5,616 nt of DNA from contig CAIJZG010000194.1 in NCBI GenBank assembly GCA_903825065.1, positions 1 through 5,616 of the forward strand, written 5' to 3'. Below the pieces are notes generated by a model. It did no database searches and was not told the origin of the DNA. It was given only the letters and a program-made list of their open reading frames with translations. Below are positions 1-5,616 of the stretch, piece after piece; the first letter of the stretch is position 1; the number at the start of each line of letters is the position of its first letter. Source of the DNA: an uncultured Bacteroidota bacterium (GTDB taxonomy: Bacteria; Bacteroidota; Bacteroidia; Chitinophagales; Chitinophagaceae). A program made the translations under genes and the position numbers.

Positions 1-540
1 CAACCAGGATTTTTAAACCAAGGTGAATTTGGGATAACTGAAGAAACAGAAATTGCTCAAATTGGAATGGTCATTGATAATACAACGAAGACTAGGGCTT
101 TATTTGAAATTAATAAAGGGACCAATAAGAATTCAGCAATTGATGTGAATTCTAATGTTAAAGCAGAAGATAGACGGATTCCATTTCAGAATATGATTTA
201 TATTGCGGATGGACCTAGTGATGTACCGAGTTTTTCGGTCGTTAAGAGTAATGGGGGTAAAGCTTATGGAGTATATAACCCAGCGAGGTCAGATGAATTT
301 GCTCAGAATGACAGGTTAAGGCAGGCGGGACGAATTGATCACTACGGAGCTGCTGAATATTCTAGATACGGGAATACGGGAAATTGGTTAGCACTTCAGA
401 TTCACCAGATAGCAGACCGTATCGTCACTAATCGTGAGATTGTGTTAACCCAGAAAACCAGTCAGCCTCCTAAGCACATAAATTCAAACTCATCTGTCCA
501 GATAAAGAAAGAAGGACATAATCAGAGTTATTTATTTTAA
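1..540 (+). CDS. HAD-superfamily phosphatase-like hydrolase, 3' part (5' end outside window)
   Basis: The frame is open from base 1, so this is the C-terminal 179 codons of a longer gene; the in-frame ATG at 67 is internal, because the frame runs on upstream of it with similar composition. The stretch MIYIADGPSDVPSFSVV (codons about 65-81) matches HAD motif IV. Its two aspartates (codons 70 and 74) would bind Mg2+, and it is followed by a GGKAYGVYNP segment typical of a conserved group of HAD hydrolases. The nucleophile motif (DxDx) and motif II would lie upstream, so catalytic competence cannot be judged. Family knowledge suggests a cytoplasmic phosphatase acting on a small phosphorylated metabolite, with the substrate unknown. 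The last 40 or so residues after RIVTNREIV are polar and low in complexity, probably a disordered tail. It is separated from the next gene by 139 bp and is probably a flanking gene rather than part of the cassette. Confidence 0.8.
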   Translation, partial: QPGFLNQGEFGITEETEIAQIGMVIDNTTKTRALFEINKGTNKNSAIDVNSNVKAEDRRIPFQNMIYIADGPSDVPSFSVVKSNGGKAYGVYNPARSDEFAQNDRLRQAGRIDHYGAAEYSRYGNTGNWLALQIHQIADRIVTNREIVLTQKTSQPPKHINSNSSVQIKKEGHNQSYLF

Positions 541-679
541 AAAATATTCACAGTAACCAATAATTTATACGGATAAATCTTAAACAACATATTTAGAAGA
601 ATGGATGAGCTGATAATTTTGTATTATTAGAAAAATAATGTAATTTTTAATATCATCACTTAATTAGAATAATTTTAAA
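541..679. other. AT-rich intergenic gap between the HAD gene and the four-gene cassette
   Basis: This is the only sizeable gap before the cassette, so the promoter of the four-gene unit most likely lies here, unless it is read through from the HAD gene. The DNA is very AT-rich. I see no convincing sigma-70 promoter: TTCACA at 547-552 is a good -35 match, but the best -10 (GATAAA, 572-577) is 19 bp away. An AT-only inverted repeat (ATTATT 623-628, AATAAT 634-639, with a 5-base loop) precedes a T-rich run, but it is too weak to call a terminator. No open reading frame of note and no RNA gene is visible. Confidence 0.5.
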
Positions 680-1546
680 TTGAATAAATTACCTATAGCG
701 ATTTTAGGCACTGGGAATATAGGAACGGATCTTCTAATAAAAATTTTGCGTTCAAAATATTTAGAATGTCGACTATTTTCTGGCCGAAATTTATCATCAG
801 CTGGAATGGTCAAAGCAAATAGTTTAAATATTCCAATCTCAAGTGATGGAATAGATGCGATCTTAAACTTTAAATCAGATCTAGCTCTTGTTTTTGATGC
901 AACCAGTGCAGAATCACATATACATAATGCCCCGCTTTTTGCGAAAAAAGGTATTATAGCAGTGGATTTGACGCCAGCAAAAATAGGCGAAATGTGTGTG
1001 CCGGCAGTAAACCTGAATGATTGCTTGGCTTTAAAAAATGTAAATATGATTACATGTGGAGGACAAGCCTCAATTCCATTGGCATGCGCAATCACTCAAT
1101 CAAATCCAAACTCTGTTCAATATTTAGAAACAGTATCAAGTATTGCGTCTCGCAGTGCCGGCCCGGCAACAAGAATAAATTTAGATGAATACATAAGCAC
1201 TACAGAGTTAGGTATAAATAAATTCACGGGCTGTGCAAAAACTAAAGCGATACTCGTTTTAAATCCAGCCATTCCATATGTACATATGCAGACTACTGTT
1301 ATGGCATCCATTAGCAACCCTGACATTGAAAGAACTCGCGCTAGAGTACACGAAATGGTTGCCGAGATTAAAAAATACATACCTGGCTATGAACTCGTAC
1401 TTCAACCTACCATGGAAAACGGAAGGCTCATTACTAGTGTGCGAGTCAAAGGACTGGGTGATTATCTACCTAAATATGCAGGCAATCTAGATATAATTAA
1501 TTGTGCTGCCATTGCCTTCGCAGAATCTATAGCTAATCGATATTAA
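680..1546 (+). CDS. Acetaldehyde dehydrogenase (acylating), DmpF/MhpF family
   Basis: This enzyme family interconverts acetaldehyde, CoA and NAD+ with acetyl-CoA and NADH, and works in a complex with the aldolase encoded next door. The 288-residue product begins with a Rossmann nucleotide-binding motif, GTGNIG at residues 10-15. The catalytic cysteine is C126 in NMITCGGQASIP, the family's signature. SRSAGPATRINLDEY (158-171), VLNPAIP (192-199) and the YAGNLDI C-terminal block (266-272) are also typical. Length is slightly below the usual 295-315 but no domain is missing. The start is TTG: a stop codon sits in frame at 665-667, no ATG precedes the Rossmann motif, and the next internal Met (residue 43) would delete it. 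No clear Shine-Dalgarno sequence is visible. The aldolase gene follows after 5 bp. The family assignment is firm. Whether the role is catabolic or biosynthetic is open; the neighbours favour biosynthesis. Confidence 0.93.
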   Translation: MNKLPIAILGTGNIGTDLLIKILRSKYLECRLFSGRNLSSAGMVKANSLNIPISSDGIDAILNFKSDLALVFDATSAESHIHNAPLFAKKGIIAVDLTPAKIGEMCVPAVNLNDCLALKNVNMITCGGQASIPLACAITQSNPNSVQYLETVSSIASRSAGPATRINLDEYISTTELGINKFTGCAKTKAILVLNPAIPYVHMQTTVMASISNPDIERTRARVHEMVAEIKKYIPGYELVLQPTMENGRLITSVRVKGLGDYLPKYAGNLDIINCAAIAFAESIANRY

Positions 1547-1551
1547 ACGTT

Positions 1552-2568
1552 ATGCCAAATACTGCTTCTCTTACAATTTGTGATGTCACACTTCGCGACG
1601 GTTCACATGCATACAATCACAAAATAACAGCAGATCAGATATATGCTTACGCAAAAGCATCTGAAGAGTCAGGGTTTGACTATCTAGAAGTTGGTCATGG
1701 AAACGGTCTTGGTGCATCTTCCCTTCAAGTTGGTGAAAGCCTGCTATCCGATTATGAAATGTTAAGATACGCCAAAAACGTACTAAAAAATACTAAACTA
1801 AGCGTACATGTTATACCTGGATTCGCTACATTACAAAAAGATATAGAACCAGCAATAAAGCTAGGTGTGGATCTTTTCAGAATCGGATGTCATTGCACTG
1901 AAGCTGACATTTCCCAAAAGCATATTAGTTTTATACGATCTGCAGGAAAAGAAGCTTGGGGAGTGCTAATGATGAGTCATATGGCTTCTGCAGAAGTACT
2001 ACTTGAGGAATGTAAAAAAATGCAGTCATACGGAGCCCAGGGTGTTGTTCTTATGGATTCTGCCGGTGCATACACCCCAAGTGAAACATCTAAGAAAATC
2101 TCTGTATTAGTAGAGAACCTTGAAATACCCGTAGGTTTTCATGCACATAACAATCTAGGGTTAAGCATAGCAAACTCTCTTAGTGCAATTGAAACAGGCG
2201 CAAGAATTCTTGACGGCACAGCAAAAGGATTTGGTGCAGGAGCAGGAAATGCACCAATTGAAATAATCGCTGCACTTGTTAAGAAATTAAACTACCCAAC
2301 AAATATTAATTTATACAAAGCCTTAGATGCAGCTGAACTAGCAGCGAATCTTTTCTCAGGCTCCTTACCGAAATCTGATAGCATAACTATAGTCAGTGGA
2401 ATATCGGGAGTATTTTCAGGTTTCTCTAAACCTGTAGTAAGAATCGCTGAAAAATACAAAATAGATCCTAGAGATATTCTTACAGAACTCGGCTTGAAGA
2501 ATGCAGTAGGAGGCCAAGAAGATCTTATAGTTGAAGTAGCTTCAGTACTGGCATTAAAAAGTAAATAG
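1552..2568 (+). CDS. 4-hydroxy-2-oxovalerate aldolase, DmpG/MhpE family
   Basis: This is a class II, divalent-metal-dependent pyruvate aldolase of the HMGL-like TIM-barrel family. It reversibly cleaves 4-hydroxy-2-oxopentanoate to pyruvate and acetaldehyde. The 338-residue length is normal. All expected active-site residues are present: R15 and D16 in DVTLRDGSH (enolate stabilisation and metal), H19 as the likely acid/base, and metal ligands H197 and H199 in GFHAHNN. The C-terminal domain that contacts the dehydrogenase is intact, with SGISGVFSGF (282-291) and GGQEDLIVEVA (320-330). In the family, acetaldehyde passes through a tunnel to the partner dehydrogenase, and adjacent genes 5 bp apart fit a co-translated complex. 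No strong ribosome binding site precedes the ATG, so translation may be coupled to the upstream gene. Linkage to sugar enzymes, not to a meta-cleavage operon, suggests a synthetic role or a different aldehyde substrate. Confidence 0.94.
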   Translation: MPNTASLTICDVTLRDGSHAYNHKITADQIYAYAKASEESGFDYLEVGHGNGLGASSLQVGESLLSDYEMLRYAKNVLKNTKLSVHVIPGFATLQKDIEPAIKLGVDLFRIGCHCTEADISQKHISFIRSAGKEAWGVLMMSHMASAEVLLEECKKMQSYGAQGVVLMDSAGAYTPSETSKKISVLVENLEIPVGFHAHNNLGLSIANSLSAIETGARILDGTAKGFGAGAGNAPIEIIAALVKKLNYPTNINLYKALDAAELAANLFSGSLPKSDSITIVSGISGVFSGFSKPVVRIAEKYKIDPRDILTELGLKNAVGGQEDLIVEVASVLALKSK

Positions 2569-2594
2569 AATAATTCAACGTCACACAATACAGA

Positions 2595-3647
2595 ATGAAT
2601 CTTGCGCAAAAATTAGTTGAAGGAGATGTAACTGCAGTGATCACTAAGCAAAATGTGAAACTTGATGCATTAAGAGGAAAACATATTTTCATATCAGGCG
2701 GCACGGGCTTTCTCGGTACGTGGCTACTGGAAATCATTAAAGAGCTTAACTCTACATACGATTTCAAAATACGAGTTACGGTGTTTAGTAGAAAAGCCAA
2801 AGACTTTGCACGTAAACACACCCAATTTGATAATTTAGATTATATCACTTATATAAACGGTGACATTAGATATCTATCTGAATTACCGCTCGATACGGAA
2901 TACATCATTCATGCAGCGTCGGTGTCAGATAGACGTCTAGCAGCGTCCACACCGAACGCAGTCGCTGACACTATTGGTCTAGGCACTATGCAAATATTAA
3001 GAGCTTCAAATTTATTAGAGAATTTAAATAAATTTATTTTGCTAAGTTCGTGTTTAATTTACGGTAAACAAACATGGGACTTGGATTCAATCGATGAAGA
3101 ATACACAGGATCTATATCATGCGATCAAGTAGGGAATGTATATGCAGAATCTAAAAGATTCTCAGAGATTCTCGCCCAATCTTACTTAAACGAATATAAA
3201 CTTCCTTTAGTAATACTACGTCCATTCGCGTTCATTGGACCACACCTATCTCTCCAACTACCTTGGGCTGGTACTGATTTTATTCGCGATAGTCTTTTAG
3301 GTGGACCTATACGCATTATGGGAGATGGCTCTACTATAAGAAGTTTTATGTATGCTAGTGACTACGCCTTTTGGGTATTAGCAGCATTAGCAAATGGGGC
3401 TTCAAGGAAAAAATATAACGTTGGCAATCCGGAGTCTATCAAACTAATCGATTTTGCAGAATTAATTGTAAGTCAATTTACACCTAAGCGGGCGATTTTG
3501 ACAAATATAGGTCAAAAAAACCAATCTAAATCAAAACTTGTTCCAAATGTAGATAATGCAATAAACGATCTTCGTGTTTCAGTAACAGTGCCTCTCACCG
3601 AAGCCATAGAACGAACAATTTATTGGCACAAGGAATCTTTAAAATAA
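2595..3647 (+). CDS. NAD-dependent epimerase/dehydratase, extended SDR family (nucleotide-sugar type)
   Basis: The 350-residue protein has the extended short-chain dehydrogenase layout. The NAD(P)-binding GxxGxxG motif is GGTGFLG at residues 35-41, placed after an N-terminal extension of about 28 residues. GDI (89-91) and HAAS (106-109) follow the Rossmann pattern. Catalytic residues are a Ser of LLSSCLIYG (S151/S152) and the YxxxK pair Y183/K187. The sugar-binding side shows RPFAFIGP (209-216) and GDGSTIRSFMYASDYA (243-258), as in UDP-, CDP- and dTDP-sugar epimerases and dehydratases. The exact reaction (4-epimerisation, 4,6-dehydration or keto reduction) cannot be read from the sequence. 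The ATG at 2595 lies 26 bp after the aldolase stop with little Shine-Dalgarno character; the extension retained by this start ends in LRGKHIFISGG, a common form in this family. The gene's stop overlaps the next start by one base. This gene is the main link between the cassette and nucleotide-sugar metabolism. Confidence 0.88.
   Translation: MNLAQKLVEGDVTAVITKQNVKLDALRGKHIFISGGTGFLGTWLLEIIKELNSTYDFKIRVTVFSRKAKDFARKHTQFDNLDYITYINGDIRYLSELPLDTEYIIHAASVSDRRLAASTPNAVADTIGLGTMQILRASNLLENLNKFILLSSCLIYGKQTWDLDSIDEEYTGSISCDQVGNVYAESKRFSEILAQSYLNEYKLPLVILRPFAFIGPHLSLQLPWAGTDFIRDSLLGGPIRIMGDGSTIRSFMYASDYAFWVLAALANGASRKKYNVGNPESIKLIDFAELIVSQFTPKRAILTNIGQKNQSKSKLVPNVDNAINDLRVSVTVPLTEAIERTIYWHKESLK
3630..3635 (+). 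promoter_or_regulatory. Ribosome binding site for the ThDP enzyme gene
   Basis: AAGGAA lies 11 bases before the ATG at 3647, inside the 3' end of the epimerase gene. It is one of the few good Shine-Dalgarno-like sequences in the cassette, and it supports the ATG at 3647 over the in-frame TTG at 3623, which would lie upstream of this site and lengthen the overlap. Confidence 0.6.
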
Positions 3648-5476
3648 TGAAAACCAAAGTGAGTGATTTAGTAGCTAATTTCTTTTTTGAAAGAAATGTA
3701 ACACATGGCTTTGGAATTATAGGTTCCGCCAATTCGCATTTATTTGATTCATTTTTCAAACCTGAATTTAATATTACCCTAATTTGTAACCATCACGAGC
3801 AAGCTTGCACAATGGCCGTGCAGACATTTTGGAAAATAAAAGGAATCCCATCATTTGCACTTGTCACAGCAGGAGCAGGTTCTAGTAACGCAATAACGGG
3901 GGTATTATCAGCCTGGGCAGATTCAATTCCATGCATCATATTATCAGGTCAAGAAAACACCCGGTATCTTAAAGTCACACCACCCTTACGAATGTACGGC
4001 ATACAAGGTTATGACAGTACTTACGCAGTAAGTAAGATAACGAAATATAGCAGTCAGATAACTGATCCTCGCAAAATTATATATGAATTAGAAAAAGCTT
4101 GGTATTTTGCAACGACAGGTAGGCCTGGTCCATGCTGGCTTGATATCCCAATGGATGTACAATCCATGCAAATTGAAGATCAAGAGATTGAACATTTTAT
4201 TCCACCGCAACTTACACCTGATATTAATCTAGAAAAAGAAATATATTTAAATGAAGAAACTGATAAAACATTAGCATTAATACGCAAAGCAAGAAGACCC
4301 TTACTTTGGTTAGGAGTAGGTCTAACTAGTTCAGGTGTAAGAAACGATATCGCTAGATGTATTAATAGTCTAGGAATTCCTACATTACTCAGTTGGTCAG
4401 CAATCGATTTAGTTCAATCTAATCACAAGCTTATATTTGGACGAGCTGGTACATATGGACAACGATCTGCTAATTTAATATTACAAAACGCTGACTATAT
4501 TTTAGCCATCGGAACACGATTAGCAATTCCCCAAGTTGGATATGAAATAACTGAGTTAGCACGCTCTGCTTTAGAAATATCATTAGTCGATATCGACGAA
4601 AATGAGCTTAGTAAATACCCATCAAGAATAACTCAAAAGATTCATGCCGATGCTTGGCAATATTTAAATAAATTATCAAATAGTTTAAATATTCCTATAA
4701 TTAATCAAGACTGGGTAAGTCGGTGCTGTGATATAAGAGATAGATATCCATGGGTTAGTATAGAACATACAGATAAAAACGGTTTCATAAATTCGTATGA
4801 ATTTATGAGAAGACTTTCTATCCATTTAAAACCTAACCAAATTATTGTAACTGATATGGGTACGGCTCTATTGAGTGGTCATCAAGCGTTAAGTTTAAAT
4901 CAAGGACAACGTTTACTCACTTCTCAAGGATTGGGAGAAATGGGATTTGGGCTACCTGGTGCTATTGGTGCATCTATAGCATCAAGAAACTCTGACGTAA
5001 TTTGCCTAAATTGTGACGGCGGAATGATGATGAATCTTCAAGAATTACAAACGATTGTACACCATCAATTACCAATAAAGATATTCATTTTTAATAATGA
5101 TGGATACTTAATGATAAAACATACCCAGAAGGCTATTCTTGACGGAAGATACGTTGGCACAAACAAAGCTACAGGTGTGAGTTGTCCTAATTATTCGAAG
5201 ATAGCTACGGCATTTGAAATTAAATCATGGCAAATACGAACATGGTCAGAATTCGAATTCGAAATACCTCATATACAAATTTACGATAAACCATGTATAG
5301 TTGAGGTATTTATACATCCGGAACAACTGTTTGTACCTAAACTATCTGTAGCAAGAGCCACTGACGGTAGATTAGTATCCCCGCCGCTTGAAGATCTTTC
5401 TCCGCTTTTACCAAGAGATGTACTTCGTCATGAAATGTATGGCAGTCTACACCCTAAATCTGAGAATTTATATTAA
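3647..5476 (+). CDS. ThDP-dependent enzyme, acetolactate synthase-like (probable sugar-modifying carboligase)
   Basis: The 609-residue protein has the three-domain layout of the acetolactate synthase/pyruvate oxidase superfamily. The N-terminal pyrimidine-binding domain carries the catalytic glutamate E51 in NHHEQACTMAVQ, then TAGAGSSNAITGVLSAW (74-90). The central domain (about 205-345) includes YILAIGTRL (284-292). The C-terminal pyrophosphate-binding domain has CDGGMMMNLQELQT (456-469) and FNNDGY (482-487), the Mg2+/ThDP motif, with Cys where the first Gly of GDG usually stands. The family decarboxylates a 2-oxo acid and transfers the activated aldehyde. Relatives in polysaccharide clusters, such as YerE, add a two-carbon unit from pyruvate to a CDP-keto-sugar. 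The context here suggests a similar acceptor, and the donor might be the neighbouring aldolase's hydroxy-oxo acid. FAD dependence cannot be decided by eye. ATG 3647 is chosen for its ribosome binding site and the TAATG coupling with the epimerase. The gene looks full length. Confidence 0.88.
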   Translation: MKTKVSDLVANFFFERNVTHGFGIIGSANSHLFDSFFKPEFNITLICNHHEQACTMAVQTFWKIKGIPSFALVTAGAGSSNAITGVLSAWADSIPCIILSGQENTRYLKVTPPLRMYGIQGYDSTYAVSKITKYSSQITDPRKIIYELEKAWYFATTGRPGPCWLDIPMDVQSMQIEDQEIEHFIPPQLTPDINLEKEIYLNEETDKTLALIRKARRPLLWLGVGLTSSGVRNDIARCINSLGIPTLLSWSAIDLVQSNHKLIFGRAGTYGQRSANLILQNADYILAIGTRLAIPQVGYEITELARSALEISLVDIDENELSKYPSRITQKIHADAWQYLNKLSNSLNIPIINQDWVSRCCDIRDRYPWVSIEHTDKNGFINSYEFMRRLSIHLKPNQIIVTDMGTALLSGHQALSLNQGQRLLTSQGLGEMGFGLPGAIGASIASRNSDVICLNCDGGMMMNLQELQTIVHHQLPIKIFIFNNDGYLMIKHTQKAILDGRYVGTNKATGVSCPNYSKIATAFEIKSWQIRTWSEFEFEIPHIQIYDKPCIVEVFIHPEQLFVPKLSVARATDGRLVSPPLEDLSPLLPRDVLRHEMYGSLHPKSENLY

Positions 5477-5480
5477 TTTA

Positions 5481-5616
5481 GGGTCTTTCCTAGCTGAGCA
5501 GAGCAAAATCTGTTTAAGTCTATGAAGGGCAATGAAAAATAAGTATCAATTCAGGTCACGCATTTCCGAGAGGTTATTCAGGGATATTTTACGCCTGTTT
5601 TGTTCAGATATTTGTG
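5481..5616 (+). mobile_element. Left end of an IS1595-family (IS1016-like) insertion sequence, truncated by the window edge
   Basis: The sequence changes character 4 bp after the ThDP gene's stop codon. GGGTCTTTCCTAGCTGAGCAG (from 5481) has the form I expect of a left terminal inverted repeat of an IS1016-like element: a G-run followed by a CTTT/CTAG-type segment. The partial transposase reading frame begins about 50 bp further in, at the normal distance. The boundary is inferred from the end motif and could be off by a few bases. This family makes 8-bp target duplications, so 5473-5480 (TTAATTTA) is the candidate left copy; the right end is outside the window and cannot be compared. The insertion leaves the ThDP gene intact. 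Confidence 0.6.
5532..5616 (+). CDS. IS1595-family transposase, N-terminal fragment (runs off the window)
   Basis: From ATG 5532 the frame stays open for 28 codons to the window edge. The peptide contains KYQFRSRISERLFRDILRLF, which resembles the conserved N-terminus of IS1016/IS1595 transposases, where a Y-x-(S/R)-R-I-S-E-x-x-F-R-x-(I/L)-L-R-L-F pattern precedes a helix-turn-helix. AGGG just upstream (5526-5529) could serve as a closely spaced ribosome binding site, and an in-frame stop at 5523-5525 rules out a longer N-terminus. The catalytic DDE-type residues lie beyond the window, so I cannot tell whether the transposase is intact. It has the same orientation as the cassette and could be read through from it. 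Confidence 0.65.
   Translation, partial: MKNKYQFRSRISERLFRDILRLFCSDIC

Noticed and set aside
547..577. Possible sigma-70 promoter: TTCACA and GATAAA
   Set aside because: The -35 is good but the -10 matches only 4 of 6 bases and the 19-bp spacer is long; not strong enough to list.
623..646. Inverted repeat ATTATT/AATAAT followed by a T-rich run, terminator-like
   Set aside because: The stem is only A-T pairs and about 6 bp long, with the T-run interrupted; such repeats are expected by chance in DNA this AT-rich.
664..1095. 143-codon open frame on the minus strand opposite the dehydrogenase gene
   Set aside because: It overlaps a gene with clear catalytic motifs, its translation resembles no family I know, and it looks like a shadow frame; the same holds for the minus-strand frames at 1117-1380, 2292-2609 and 2525-2821.
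3623..3646. Upstream TTG start for the ThDP enzyme, adding 8 residues
   Set aside because: The ribosome binding site at 3630-3635 lies downstream of this TTG, and the ATG at 3647 gives a classic TAATG coupled start.
5249..5263. Short tandem repeat GAATTCGAATTCGAA
   Set aside because: It simply encodes EFEFE inside the ThDP gene, is only about two and a half copies, and has no sign of being a functional repeat.

Overview
The window is AT-rich bacterial DNA with every gene on the + strand. It holds the 3' end of a HAD-type phosphatase gene (1-540), a tight four-gene cassette (680-5476), and the left end of an insertion sequence that looks like the IS1595 (IS1016-like) family (from about 5481 to the window edge). 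The organism cannot be named from this sequence. An IS1016-like element beside what resembles a surface-polysaccharide sugar cassette would fit an AT-rich Gram-negative bacterium, possibly a gammaproteobacterium, but that is inference.

The cassette encodes, in order, an acylating acetaldehyde dehydrogenase (DmpF/MhpF type), a 4-hydroxy-2-oxovalerate aldolase (DmpG/MhpE type), an extended-SDR NAD-dependent sugar epimerase/dehydratase, and a thiamine-diphosphate (ThDP) enzyme related to acetolactate synthase. The gaps are 5 and 26 bp, followed by a 1-bp stop/start overlap (TAATG), so the four genes are almost certainly one transcription unit. The first two enzymes normally finish meta-cleavage catabolism of aromatics by turning 4-hydroxy-2-oxopentanoate into pyruvate and acetyl-CoA. 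No ring-cleavage, hydrolase or hydratase gene is visible here, and the two downstream genes point to nucleotide-sugar chemistry instead.

My working model is inference. The pair may run in the synthetic direction: acetyl-CoA to acetaldehyde, then aldol addition to pyruvate. That would make a 4-hydroxy-2-oxo acid. The ThDP enzyme could decarboxylate this and transfer the acyl unit to a keto-sugar, and the SDR enzyme could reduce, dehydrate or epimerise the sugar. The product would be a branched or chain-extended sugar for an O-antigen or capsule. ThDP enzymes that build branched sugars are known (YerE, yersiniose A); the coupling to an aldolase/dehydrogenase pair is the unusual part.

The insertion sequence starts only 4 bp after the ThDP gene's stop codon. 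Any continuation of the cassette would lie beyond the element, outside this window.
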